A stretch of DNA of 64,000 bases from Deltaproteobacteria bacterium. GTDB lineage: Bacteria > Myxococcota_A > UBA9042. The translations under genes were made by a program, and so were the position numbers. Under the pieces are notes generated by a model that did not search any database, was not told the origin of the DNA, and was given only the letters and a program-made list of their open reading frames with translations. Below are positions 19,745 through 27,631 of the stretch, in pieces. How positions within the stretch are numbered: the first letter of the stretch is position 1; each line of letters begins with the position of its first letter. The stretch is from contig JACKFC010000004.1 in NCBI GenBank assembly GCA_020632665.1, positions 145,717-209,716 of the forward strand, read 5' to 3'.

Positions 19745-21429
19745 GCCTCTGACGTCGCGTCTGCGGGCTGCGGCCGTGGCAGGAAATGTCCGAGGACCCA
19801 GCGCCGCGCATCCGCCGCGGCCGCCTCACCAGGCTGGCCATCGAGCAAGGGCGCCAGCAAGAACGCAGCGATCATTGCGCCGCCCAGGCCACGACGGCTC
19901 CACAGTGGCCCGGCCATGCGGAGCTTGCGCCCTGTGGGCATCGGCAGCTGCGGCCAACTCGCGACGCCGATGACGGCGATCAGCAGCCCGAGCGCGACCA
20001 ACGCCAGCGGCACCAGCCCGGCAACCCCGTCGAGGTCGAGGTGGCTGCCGGCGTTCGGGGTCGCGTAGCCCTGCGCCAGCATCGGCCAGAAGAGCTGCGG
20101 CAGCGGCCGCACGATCGCCTCGGGCAGATGCGGATACAGGGCCGAGGGGAGCCCCGACGCGAGCAGGGCGGTGGCGAGCCCGCCGATGGCGAACGCCTCG
20201 GTGAAGCGCGGCAGGCGGGCGAAGCCGCGTTCCATCGCGTCGAGCGCAGCGAATGCGACGAAGGGCGCGATCGTCGCCAGATAGCGCGGGCCGATCGTCC
20301 AGCCGCCGCGCCAATTCGAGAGCATCGCGGTCTCGAGCCAGGTCAGCAGCACGACCAGGGCGGCTGTACGCGCGATGGCCGTGCCAGCGGGGCGGCGTCG
20401 CAGCAGCCAGACCAAGCCGAGCAGCGCCGGCAGCCAGATCGGCGTCAGCGGAAAGAGGCCGTAGCCGGGATCGAAGAGCAGGCCGTAGGCCGCGTCGGCG
20501 TGGAAGGCGTCGGCGCCGAAGACGCCTTGGTGGTGGATGGCGCGGAACGACGCGTTCTCCAGGTAGAGGTGCCCAGGTCGGATCGGGCTGCCGAAGGCGC
20601 GCCATTGGAAGTGCATCACCGCGAGCGTCGGGATGGCGGCGCCGGCGACGAAGGGCAGCAGCCGCTGCCAGGGTCGGACGCTGTACGCGGCCAAGCCGGT
20701 CAGCAGGATCGAGACGACGATCCCGGGATATTCGGCCGCGGTGACGCCCGCGGCGAGGATGCCGGCGAAGAAGAGGCGGCGACGGTCGACCGCGGGCGCG
20801 CCGGCCTGCGAGGAGAGCAGCATCAGCGCGCCGAACGCACACACCGCCGCCAGCGTGTGCGAGACGAAGAGCAGGGCATAGCCGTAGAGCAACGAGCCGA
20901 GCGCGACGCTCAGCCACGTGGCGTCGCGCAGCACCGGGCTCTGCGTGCGTCGGCCGAGCCAGGGCAGCAACGCCCAGAGAAAGGCGAGGAAGGGCAGGAT
21001 CGAGGCCGTCAGCCGCACCACCCACAAGGCCCCGGTCCGATCGAAGCCGTGGCCGCTCGCGGCGCACAAGGCGCGGTAGGCGGCGTAGCCGGGGACGCCG
21101 AGCAGGCTCGTCAGCGGCGCCTTCACCGAGTAGTGGTGGCCGTCCTTCAGCGCCGCGTCGTTGACCCAGCCCCAGCGCTGCCAGGGGCCATCGATGGCGT
21201 AGGTGCCGTCTTCGACGATCGCCGCCGTCATGTAGAGGCGAACGTTCTCGTTCGGGTTGTTGACCTGCGGTTGGTAGGGGAAGGGCCAGAGCAGGCAGAA
21301 GGCGACCGCCGCGAGCAATGCGCGGCGCCGACGAAGGCTCGGGATCGCGGGGCGCACGCCGCCGACGTTCGGGCGCAGCGCGGGGCGTGGCGGCGAAGGA
21401 GCGGAAGCAGTGGGCGGCGGCAGCGACAT
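19597..21429 (-). CDS. integral membrane glycosyltransferase-like protein (GT39/ArnT-like)
   Basis: A 610-aa protein with roughly ten hydrophobic segments from residue 37 onward. The early periplasmic loop (NNPNENVRLYMTAAIVEDG) resembles the acidic-motif loop of polyprenyl-phosphate-sugar-dependent glycosyltransferases such as ArnT or dolichyl-phosphate-mannose transferases. The last 75 residues are a Pro/Ser/Thr/Ala-rich hydrophilic tail, coded antisense to the neighbouring gene, and may be partly a by-product of that overlap. No Shine-Dalgarno is visible before the ATG; a TAGCTT lies so close that a leaderless transcript is possible. Donor and acceptor are unknown. Confidence 0.72.
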   Translation of the reverse strand: MSLPPPTASAPSPPRPALRPNVGGVRPAIPSLRRRRALLAAVAFCLLWPFPYQPQVNNPNENVRLYMTAAIVEDGTYAIDGPWQRWGWVNDAALKDGHHYSVKAPLTSLLGVPGYAAYRALCAASGHGFDRTGALWVVRLTASILPFLAFLWALLPWLGRRTQSPVLRDATWLSVALGSLLYGYALLFVSHTLAAVCAFGALMLLSSQAGAPAVDRRRLFFAGILAAGVTAAEYPGIVVSILLTGLAAYSVRPWQRLLPFVAGAAIPTLAVMHFQWRAFGSPIRPGHLYLENASFRAIHHQGVFGADAFHADAAYGLLFDPGYGLFPLTPIWLPALLGLVWLLRRRPAGTAIARTAALVVLLTWLETAMLSNWRGGWTIGPRYLATIAPFVAFAALDAMERGFARLPRFTEAFAIGGLATALLASGLPSALYPHLPEAIVRPLPQLFWPMLAQGYATPNAGSHLDLDGVAGLVPLALVALGLLIAVIGVASWPQLPMPTGRKLRMAGPLWSRRGLGGAMIAAFLLAPLLDGQPGEAAAADARRWVLGHFLPRPQPADATSEAQKRRPSRPPTPSRSATPASPPPTAPTLPTTPARQRPMPTAATPSSESP

Positions 21430-21507
21430 GGGCCGCGGAAGCTACCGATCCGTCCAGCCGGCAGCAAGCCGCTTGACCCCACGGCGGGCGGCCGGCATCA
21501 AGGCGCG

Positions 21508-22074
21508 GTGTCTGCCTTTCGCACCATCCTGCTGGCCGTGTGCTCGCTCCTGCTCGGAGCCGCGGCGTGTTCCGCCGAGGTCGACGGACCGCGGACCGGC
21601 CGCATGCCGCTGCTCGATCACGGCAACTGGGAGCTCGTCCCCTTCGCCGAAGATCCCTTCGCCAGCGAATACGCGCCGGCCGGCGGCGACGCCGTTGGCT
21701 TGCCCGCCGCGCCGACGTGCAGCGCCCTGGCGGTGCTGACCGAAGGCGGGATGCTCGAGATCGACACCGACAACTGCTCCTTCGTCACCGTTCGAACCCA
21801 AACGCTGGACACCATCCGCGTCGGCGAGACACAGCGCCTGCTCTTCTGGCACCTCTATCTCTTTGCCGATCCCCCAGCACAGGGCGTCGCCGAGCTGCGG
21901 GTGGACGGCAAGACGTGGTGGCGGCTCGAGGTCGAGATCCCGGCGCAGGAGGCGATCTACAAGCCGAAGTCGGTCGCGGATCGCGCGATCCCTGCTGGCA
22001 GCGAGGTCCTCTTTCACGTTCACAACCACGGCGCCAACTCCTGGCGGCTGCTGGATTGGACGACGGGCGATTGA
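21508..22074 (+). CDS. lipoprotein upstream of the CcmH-like gene
   Basis: A 188-aa protein read from a GTG at 21508 that gives a proper lipoprotein signal (LLLGAAAC). The mature part has a Cys pair around residues 70-90 and a C-terminal beta-rich segment with LFHVHNHG. I do not recognise the family; a cupredoxin-like fold is possible but not shown. Its stop overlaps the next ATG by one base (TGATG), so it is coupled to the CcmH-like protein and may help in cytochrome or redox maturation. Longer upstream readings of the frame are antisense to the glycosyltransferase and are rejected. Confidence 0.6.
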   Translation: MSAFRTILLAVCSLLLGAAACSAEVDGPRTGRMPLLDHGNWELVPFAEDPFASEYAPAGGDAVGLPAAPTCSALAVLTEGGMLEIDTDNCSFVTVRTQTLDTIRVGETQRLLFWHLYLFADPPAQGVAELRVDGKTWWRLEVEIPAQEAIYKPKSVADRAIPAGSEVLFHVHNHGANSWRLLDWTTGD

Positions 22075-22940
22075 TGCACATCGGAATCCACCATCTCGCA
22101 GCGGTGCTGGCCGCCTGCACATTCGCGGCGAGCGGCGCCTTTGCCGCGCCGGGAGACGCAGGCCCCATCGCCGGCGCGATCGACGCCGCGCTCGCCTGCT
22201 CCTGCTTCGAGGCCGGCGAGCTGCGCATCGACGCGACGCGATCGCTCGCCGACGCAGGCTGCAGCTGCGCCTACGCCGACCAGGTCCGCAAGGACGTCCG
22301 CGAGGTCGCGGCCAAGGTCGAGCCGCTCGCCCCGGGCGCGCCGATCAGCAAAGAGGCCATCGCGCTGGCGGTCGAGCGTGAGCTCTTGCCGCGCAGCCCC
22401 GACTACGAGCGGATGCTGCGCTACGACGCCGAGCGCTACCGCTACTTCCTGGAGAACGTCCGCTGCGTCTGCGAGGGCTGCAAGGCGACCGTCTACTTCA
22501 GCAACTGCCAGCTCACCTGCACACCGGCGATCGTCTACAAGCGCCGGGCGCGGGTCTTCTTGGCGCTCGGCATCTCGGTCGACGGCCTGATCGACTTCTA
22601 CATGACCGAGCACAACGCGACCCACGCGGAGCGCGAGCAGGTCACCCGCGAATACCTGCTGCCCAAGCGCCAGAAGCAGCGCGGCTGGCTGGTGCCGGCG
22701 CTGGCCATCGGTGGTGCCGCGCTCGGCCTGGGCCTGCTCCTGGCGCGCCTGGCGCGCCGCAGCCGGGACAAAGTGGGCAGATCGAACCAAGCCGAAGACG
22801 CGTCGGCTGCCGCGGCGCCGACCGACCCTGCAAGCGATGGTGCCGCCGCCGCGACCGCCGCCGACGACCCGCTGAGCCGCCGCGACCGCGCCAAGCTCGA
22901 AGCCGCGCTCGACGACCTCGACCTGCGCGGCGACCTCTGA
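22074..22940 (+). CDS. CcmH/NrfF-like cytochrome c maturation protein, divergent
   Basis: A 288-aa protein with a signal peptide (cleavage near AFA-APG), a periplasmic domain, one membrane helix (about residues 204-222) and a cytosolic tail ending in LDDLDL. The Cys-rich core (CEGCKATVYFSNCQLTC, about residues 127-143) lines up with the CQCGC...C core of deltaproteobacterial CcmH/NrfF proteins that reduce apocytochrome c for haem attachment. Unlike usual CcmH it has a second N-terminal Cys cluster (CSCF and CSC, about residues 41-65). It is coupled to the preceding lipoprotein. Other ccm genes are not in the window, so the role is inferred from motif and topology. Confidence 0.6.
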   Translation: MHIGIHHLAAVLAACTFAASGAFAAPGDAGPIAGAIDAALACSCFEAGELRIDATRSLADAGCSCAYADQVRKDVREVAAKVEPLAPGAPISKEAIALAVERELLPRSPDYERMLRYDAERYRYFLENVRCVCEGCKATVYFSNCQLTCTPAIVYKRRARVFLALGISVDGLIDFYMTEHNATHAEREQVTREYLLPKRQKQRGWLVPALAIGGAALGLGLLLARLARRSRDKVGRSNQAEDASAAAAPTDPASDGAAAATAADDPLSRRDRAKLEAALDDLDLRGDL

Positions 22941-22956
22941 ATAGAAGGGAGATCCG

Positions 22957-23313
22957 ATGACCACCGTCTACCACTACGCCGGTTGCAGCACCTGCAAGAA
23001 GGCCCTGCGCTGGCTCGCCGAGCGCGGCGTGCAGGCGGAGCTTCGCCCCATCGTCGAGACGCCGCCGGCCCGCGACGAGCTCGCCACCGCGGTGCGGCGC
23101 AGCGGCCTGCCGATCCAGCGCTTCTTCAATACCTCCGGGCAATCGTACCGGCAGGGCGGCTTCGGCGCGCGGATGGCCTCGATGAGCGAGGACGACAAGC
23201 TCGACGCCCTCGCCGCCGACGGCAAGTTGATCAAGCGTCCGCTGCTGATCGACGCGCGTGGCGTCTTGGTCGGCTTCAAGCCGGCCGAGTGGGAAGCGCA
23301 CTTCGGCGGCTGA
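22957..23313 (+). CDS. ArsC/Spx-family thioredoxin-fold protein (YffB-like)
   Basis: A 118-aa protein, the typical length. The N-terminus YHYAGCSTCKKAL carries a CxxC in the ArsC/Spx position, and FFNTSGQSYR and KLIKRPLLID match the family's conserved middle and C-terminal motifs. Family members include arsenate reductases and Spx-type regulators; with CxxC and without an ars cluster it is more likely a YffB/Spx-like protein than an arsenate reductase. GGGAG lies about 6 nt before the ATG, 16 nt after the CcmH-like gene, so the three genes probably form an operon. Confidence 0.8.
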   Translation: MTTVYHYAGCSTCKKALRWLAERGVQAELRPIVETPPARDELATAVRRSGLPIQRFFNTSGQSYRQGGFGARMASMSEDDKLDALAADGKLIKRPLLIDARGVLVGFKPAEWEAHFGG

Positions 23314-23327
23314 ATCCGGTGCGCGGC

Positions 23328-23807
23328 TCAGTGCTCGATCTCGACCTTCCAGACGGCACGGGCGCGGGCGACGATGGCGCCGCCGGCGTCGCGGAGCACC
23401 GCCTCCGCCTCGAAATCGTGCGTGCCGACGCGATCGGGCACCTCGGCCTCGCAGGTCGCGGTGATCCGGCCGCGCGCCTTCTTCAGGTAGTCCATCGAGA
23501 GGTGGGTGATGATGCCGCGGCCGCGCCCGTCGACGCCGACCATCACCGCGAGGCCGGTGGCCACTTCGCCGAGGTTCATCAGGGCGATGGCGTGGACGCT
23601 CTGCAGGTGGTTGCGCACGGCCCGGCGGTCGCGCATCGCCACGACCGCGTAGCCGGTCCGCAGCTCTTCGACGTCGCAGTCGATGGTGCCGGTGTACGGC
23701 GCCATCCGCCCGAGCGTGCGGGAGAAGAGCTTGCGCCCGCCCGGCAACTGCTTGCAGGTCCCCCAGAGCTGGGCGATGGTCGGGCGTTGGTTGAGCAGCG
23801 AGCGCAT
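23328..23807 (-). CDS. DUF4442 hotdog-fold thioesterase-like protein
   Basis: A 159-aa protein with the hotdog pattern of the DUF4442/PaaI-like group: VRNHLQSVHAIALMNLGEVATG contains the conserved helix with a near-invariant Asn/His and Glu, followed by beta strands (ITHLSMDYLKKARG). Such proteins hydrolyse or bind acyl-CoA thioesters. GGAGG lies 4 nt before the ATG. It is convergent with the ArsC/Spx gene and divergent from the molybdoenzyme gene. Confidence 0.75.
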   Translation of the reverse strand: MRSLLNQRPTIAQLWGTCKQLPGGRKLFSRTLGRMAPYTGTIDCDVEELRTGYAVVAMRDRRAVRNHLQSVHAIALMNLGEVATGLAVMVGVDGRGRGIITHLSMDYLKKARGRITATCEAEVPDRVGTHDFEAEAVLRDAGGAIVARARAVWKVEIEH

Positions 23808-23852
23808 GGGACCTCCGCCTGCGCAGGACGCAGCGCGGCCGCGAGGGTGGCG

Positions 23853-24614
23853 ATGGCATCAGACGACGTCAACCGAGGCCTACCGAGCGGGGTCGACCCC
23901 GCCCGAGTCGCCGCACGTGCGCGTGCCGTCGCGCGGAAACAAGCCGAAGCTCCGTCACGCGTCGCGGCGGGGCAGGGCGCTCCCACGGCCTCGCGGCTGC
24001 CTCCTGGGCAAACAGCGGTGCGGAAGTGGCCCCGCCTCGACCTCGGCGTGCTCCCCGAGGTCGACCTCGCCGGTCACGCGGTGCGGATCGACGGCCTCTG
24101 CCGGCGACCGCTGCAGTTCGACCTCGCCGCCATCGCCGCCCTGCCGCAGCACGCGTCGTTGCAGGACTTCCACTGCGTCACCGGCTGGTCGCGCCTGGAT
24201 CTGCAGTTCTCCGGCGTGCGCGTGCGCGACGTGCTGCAGCTGGCCGGCGCCGCGGACGACGCCCGCTTCTTGTTGGTGCGCGGCGCCGACGGCTATAGCG
24301 CCAACCTGCCGCGCGAACAGGTCGAGCGCGACGACGTCCTGCTCGTCACGCATTGGGACGGCGCCCCGCTGCCGATCGATCACGGCGGGCCGATCCGCAT
24401 GGTGACGCCGCAACTCTGGGCCTGGAAGGGCGTCAAATGGGTGAGTCGGATCGAGCTGCGGCGAACCGACCGACGTGGCTTCTGGGAGCGGCGCGGCTAT
24501 AGCAATACGGCAGATCCCTTCCGCGACGATCGCTTCGACGGTGGCGTCGCCCCCGCAACCTACGCCGTCGAAGTGCCGGACGACGCCGAGCCGTACCAAC
24601 CCGAGGAGACCTGA
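23853..24614 (+). CDS. sulfite-oxidase-like molybdopterin oxidoreductase, soluble YuiH type
   Basis: A 253-aa protein. DFHCVTGWSRLDLQFSGV carries the Cys that ligates Mo in the sulfite oxidase/YedY fold, and LPIDHGGPIRMVTPQLWAWK with KWVSRIE and RGFWERRGY matches the short family lacking the dimerisation domain. There is no Tat signal or other export signal; residues 1-60 are a charged, low-complexity extension. The reaction is unknown; oxidation or reduction of a small oxo-compound is likely. The ATG at 23853 follows a GAGGGTGG. The stop overlaps the next ATG by one base (TGATG). Confidence 0.82.
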   Translation: MASDDVNRGLPSGVDPARVAARARAVARKQAEAPSRVAAGQGAPTASRLPPGQTAVRKWPRLDLGVLPEVDLAGHAVRIDGLCRRPLQFDLAAIAALPQHASLQDFHCVTGWSRLDLQFSGVRVRDVLQLAGAADDARFLLVRGADGYSANLPREQVERDDVLLVTHWDGAPLPIDHGGPIRMVTPQLWAWKGVKWVSRIELRRTDRRGFWERRGYSNTADPFRDDRFDGGVAPATYAVEVPDDAEPYQPEET

Positions 24615-26194
24615 TGCACCATCGCCAGCCGCGCTCGAATCCAGCCCCGCTTGCTCCGGCCATGCTCGCCGCCTTGCTCCTGCTGCCGACGGTCGGCGCG
24701 TTCGGCTGCAGCAGCGACGCCGACGCCGATGCCGGCAAGAGCGAGCCGGCCCCGGCCTACGCCTTCCCGAAGGGCTTCCTCTGGGGCACCTCGACCGCTG
24801 GCTTTCAGGTCGACATGGGCTGCCCGACGATGGCCGCCGAACAATGCGAAGACCGCGCCTCGGATTGGTACCAATTCGTCGCCGACCCCGACCTCGCCAA
24901 GGACAAGACGCTGCACCTCTCTGGCGATCCGGTCTCGGTCGGCCCCGGCATGTGGGAGCTCTACGACGCTGATTTCGCCCGGGCGAAGGACGAGCTGCAC
25001 AGCGGCGCGATCCGCCTCTCGCTCGAGTGGAGTCGGCTCTTCCCGGACGCCGCCGCCGACGCCGCCACCACCGTCGAGGCGCTCGACGCCGTCGTCGACA
25101 AGGCCGCCCGTGACCACTACCGCGCGATGTTCGAGGCCGCGCGGGATCGCGGCCTGCAGCTCTTGGTGACACTGAACCACTACACGCTCCCGCTCTGGCT
25201 GCACGACGGCAAGGCCTGCAACAAGAACCTGGAGACGTGCAAGGACAAGGGCTGGGTCGACCACGACCGCATCCTCTCGCGGATCGCCCTGTACAGCGCC
25301 TGGTGCGCCCGCACCTACGGCGATCAGGTCGATCTCTGGGCGACCATCAACGAGCCCTTCGCGGTCGTGCTCTCCGGCTACCTGCTGCCGAGCGCGGACC
25401 GCACCAACCCGCCCGCCGTCGTCTTCGAGTGGAAGAAGGGCGTCGAGGTCGCGTTCACGATGATGGAGGCGCACGCCAAGATGTACGACGCGGTGCACGC
25501 CGAAGACACCCACGACGTCGACGGAGACGGCAAGGCGGCGATGGTCGGCTTGGTCCCGAACCTGGTCGCGATGCGCCCCTCGAACCCCGAGAATCCCGAC
25601 GATCTCGTCGCTGCCGAGCACCTCGCCCACGTCTACAACCGCGTCTTCCTCGAGGCGACCGTGCTCGGCAAGCTCGACCGCGACCTCGACGGCGTCTTCG
25701 AAGAGACCCGCGACGATATGAAGGGCCGGATGGACTATATCGGGGTCAACTACTACACCCGGATCTACGCGCAGAAAAAGCCCATCCCCGGTGCGTCGGC
25801 GCTCTTCCCCTACCTCGACAGCAGCCCCGACCTCGGCGCCGGCGTCTGGCTCGACGATCCCGCCGGTATGGGCGAGATGGTGACCTGGGCGGCGAAGACC
25901 TATGGCTTGCCGGTGATCATCACCGAGAACGGGACCTCGCGCGACAAGGCGACCGCGTGGGAGGACTACGTCCGGCCGCACCTGATCGCGCTGCACGCGG
26001 CGATGCAGGACCCGGAAGTCCGCGTGCTGGGCTATTTCTACTGGAGCCTGCTCGACAACTACGAGTGGAACCACGGCATGGCGATGCGCTTCGGCCTCTA
26101 TGGCGTCGATACCGACAACCCGGCCAAGCCGCGCACCCTCACCACGCTCGGCGAACGCTACGGCGAGGCCGCGCGTCGCAACGGATTCGACTAG
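24614..26194 (+). CDS. glycoside hydrolase family 1 lipoprotein (beta-glycosidase)
   Basis: A 526-aa protein with a lipobox (VGAFGC) and Asp/Ala linker, then a full GH1 (beta/alpha)8 barrel. It starts with FPKGFLWGTSTAGFQV, has the acid/base Glu in TINEPFAV (about residue 255) and the nucleophile Glu in VIITENGTS (about residue 438), followed by YWSLLDNYEWNHG. It should retain anomeric configuration while cleaving beta-glucosides or similar glycosides outside the inner membrane. A lipid-anchored GH1 is uncommon, since most are cytoplasmic. It is translationally coupled to the molybdoenzyme gene. It ends 4 bp from the convergent lipoprotein gene. Confidence 0.88.
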   Translation: MHHRQPRSNPAPLAPAMLAALLLLPTVGAFGCSSDADADAGKSEPAPAYAFPKGFLWGTSTAGFQVDMGCPTMAAEQCEDRASDWYQFVADPDLAKDKTLHLSGDPVSVGPGMWELYDADFARAKDELHSGAIRLSLEWSRLFPDAAADAATTVEALDAVVDKAARDHYRAMFEAARDRGLQLLVTLNHYTLPLWLHDGKACNKNLETCKDKGWVDHDRILSRIALYSAWCARTYGDQVDLWATINEPFAVVLSGYLLPSADRTNPPAVVFEWKKGVEVAFTMMEAHAKMYDAVHAEDTHDVDGDGKAAMVGLVPNLVAMRPSNPENPDDLVAAEHLAHVYNRVFLEATVLGKLDRDLDGVFEETRDDMKGRMDYIGVNYYTRIYAQKKPIPGASALFPYLDSSPDLGAGVWLDDPAGMGEMVTWAAKTYGLPVIITENGTSRDKATAWEDYVRPHLIALHAAMQDPEVRVLGYFYWSLLDNYEWNHGMAMRFGLYGVDTDNPAKPRTLTTLGERYGEAARRNGFD

Positions 26195-26198
26195 CCGC

Positions 26199-27215
26199 TC
26201 AGGGCTTGCGCAGGTCGACGATATCGACCTCGAAGCTGCGGGTTATGCCCTTGCCGTCGGCAGCCTTGGGGTAGGTCACGTCGAAGGTGCACTTGGCGAC
26301 CTGCTTGCCCTCGATCTCGATCCAACCCCAGGCGTTGACGATGCCGTCGCCCTTGCGCTCGATCGTCAGCGCCTGAACGGTGCAGGCATCCGGCGTCGTG
26401 CTGGTCGCTTTGATCTCGGTATTGGCCTGGCAGATGGTCTTGCCGCCGGTCTGCGGCCGAATCAGCACGTAGTGCTTGGTGCCGGCGAACGCCGTCTTCG
26501 CGGCCGCCCCGCCGTCCATCAGCGCGTCGTCGATCGCCGAGGGCTCGACCAGGTCGAGCTCGAGCGTGGTGGTGTCGATCTGGCTGGTCAGCGTCAGCTT
26601 GCCGGCGGTGCTGCTGAGCTCGAGCCAGAGGTGCTGCTGCGCCTTGTTGGTCTGGTTGATCGTCGCCGCCGTCGCCGGCGCGAGGTCGACCGGCCAGTAG
26701 CCGTAGCCGATCACGGGCTGGCCGTTGCTCATCTCCATCTCGTAGGGGACCAGGACCTCGTTGCCGACCAGGTAGGGCGCGGCGCCGTCGTTGCTGCAGT
26801 GGTGCCAGAGCCGCAGCTTCTCCGGCTTGCGCGCGCCGAGGTTGACCGAGTCGCTGACCTGCGAGCCGTCCGGCAGCTTTGCCTTCACCGCGAGCAGCGT
26901 GTTGCCGGTGCCCTTGCCCTCGATGGTCATATCGCTGCCGGCCGCGGCGACCACGTCGAGGACGGTCGGATCTTCGGAGATCGCGCTCTCCAGGCTGACG
27001 AGCTCGTTGGTCCCGGCCGCGCGTACGTTGATGTCCAAGCGCGCGCCGATCGCGATCGGCTTGTTGAAGTCGGCGACCGAATCATCGGCGACGTAGCTGA
27101 AGACGAGGTTGCCCTCGTTGCCGGTCAGGCGGGAGACGCAGCCGGCGCTCAGCGCCGTCACCGTGAGCAACGTGGCGAGCGCCCAGCGGGTACGCGTGCG
27201 ATGGGGGGTGAACAT
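26199..27215 (-). CDS. lipoprotein of unknown function
   Basis: A 338-aa protein with a lipobox (TALSAGC). The mature part is beta-rich with Ig-like segments at about residues 35-130 (RLDINVRAAGTNELVSL) and only a few Cys. No catalytic motif or known family is recognised. GGAGGAG precedes the ATG. It is convergent with the GH1 gene with 4 bp between stops. Confidence 0.7.
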   Translation of the reverse strand: MFTPHRTRTRWALATLLTVTALSAGCVSRLTGNEGNLVFSYVADDSVADFNKPIAIGARLDINVRAAGTNELVSLESAISEDPTVLDVVAAAGSDMTIEGKGTGNTLLAVKAKLPDGSQVSDSVNLGARKPEKLRLWHHCSNDGAAPYLVGNEVLVPYEMEMSNGQPVIGYGYWPVDLAPATAATINQTNKAQQHLWLELSSTAGKLTLTSQIDTTTLELDLVEPSAIDDALMDGGAAAKTAFAGTKHYVLIRPQTGGKTICQANTEIKATSTTPDACTVQALTIERKGDGIVNAWGWIEIEGKQVAKCTFDVTYPKAADGKGITRSFEVDIVDLRKP

Positions 27216-27258
27216 GGGCTCCTCCGGTGGCCAGGACGGCCGGGGTTCGACGTCGGTC

Positions 27259-27286
27259 AGGCTAGCCGCGCCGGCGATGCATGCAA
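27259..27286 (-). promoter_or_regulatory. candidate promoter of the unknown lipoprotein gene
   Basis: The minus strand reads TTGCAT, 16 bp, TAGCCT preceded by GGC. The predicted start gives a leader of about 37 nt to the ATG at 27215. Confidence 0.35.
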
Positions 27287-27334
27287 GGAACTCGCGAAGA
27301 TGCGACGTGATTCGGAATTCGATTCCCGGAAAAA

Positions 27335-27350
27335 TGTAAAGGAGTGTAAA
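27335..27350 (+). promoter_or_regulatory. TGTAAA direct repeat with 10-bp period
   Basis: TGTAAA at 27335-27340 is repeated at 27345-27350, one helical turn apart, in an A+T-rich island between divergent genes. This spacing is typical of tandem response-regulator sites. The binding protein is unknown. Confidence 0.3.
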
Positions 27351-27631
27351 ACCTCGCTCTGCCCTCGAATCGACCCGATGGTCGCCGCGTATTCCTGCTG
27401 CGACGCGCAGGTGTCGCTAGGGTTGGGTCGGCACGAAGGTGCCGCCGGGGAGAGCAGGGCCGCGTCGCGGCTGGAGGGCGCCCCGGTCGTTGTGGAGTTC
27501 GAGCTGGGCGGAACGACGCCGAGCCAATCCCTTCGCCATCTGGGCGGCCGTCGCGTGAAGAGCGGCAGTGCACAGGCAACGACCGGACAAAGGCTCGTCG
27601 ACCCACCGCTCGGGGACTCTGGAGGCCTCGG

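Larger units (their letters stand above)
27216..27631. other. 416-bp divergent intergenic region
   Basis: It separates a minus-strand lipoprotein gene and a plus-strand GT2 gene. The left third has an A+T-rich island (about 27300-27355) with GGAATTC and a TGTAAA direct repeat. A TAGGGT preceded by CGC at 27415-27423 could be a -10 for the GT2 gene. I see no convincing gene, tRNA or terminator in it. Confidence 0.5.

Noticed and set aside
19786..21507. Long upstream extension of the lipoprotein frame ending at 22074
   Set aside because: It is antisense to the membrane glycosyltransferase gene. A GTG at 21508 gives a proper lipoprotein signal.
22983..23852. Extension of the molybdoenzyme frame back to 22983
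   Set aside because: It overlaps the ArsC/Spx and DUF4442 genes in other frames. The ATG at 23853 has a Shine-Dalgarno and begins the recognisable protein.
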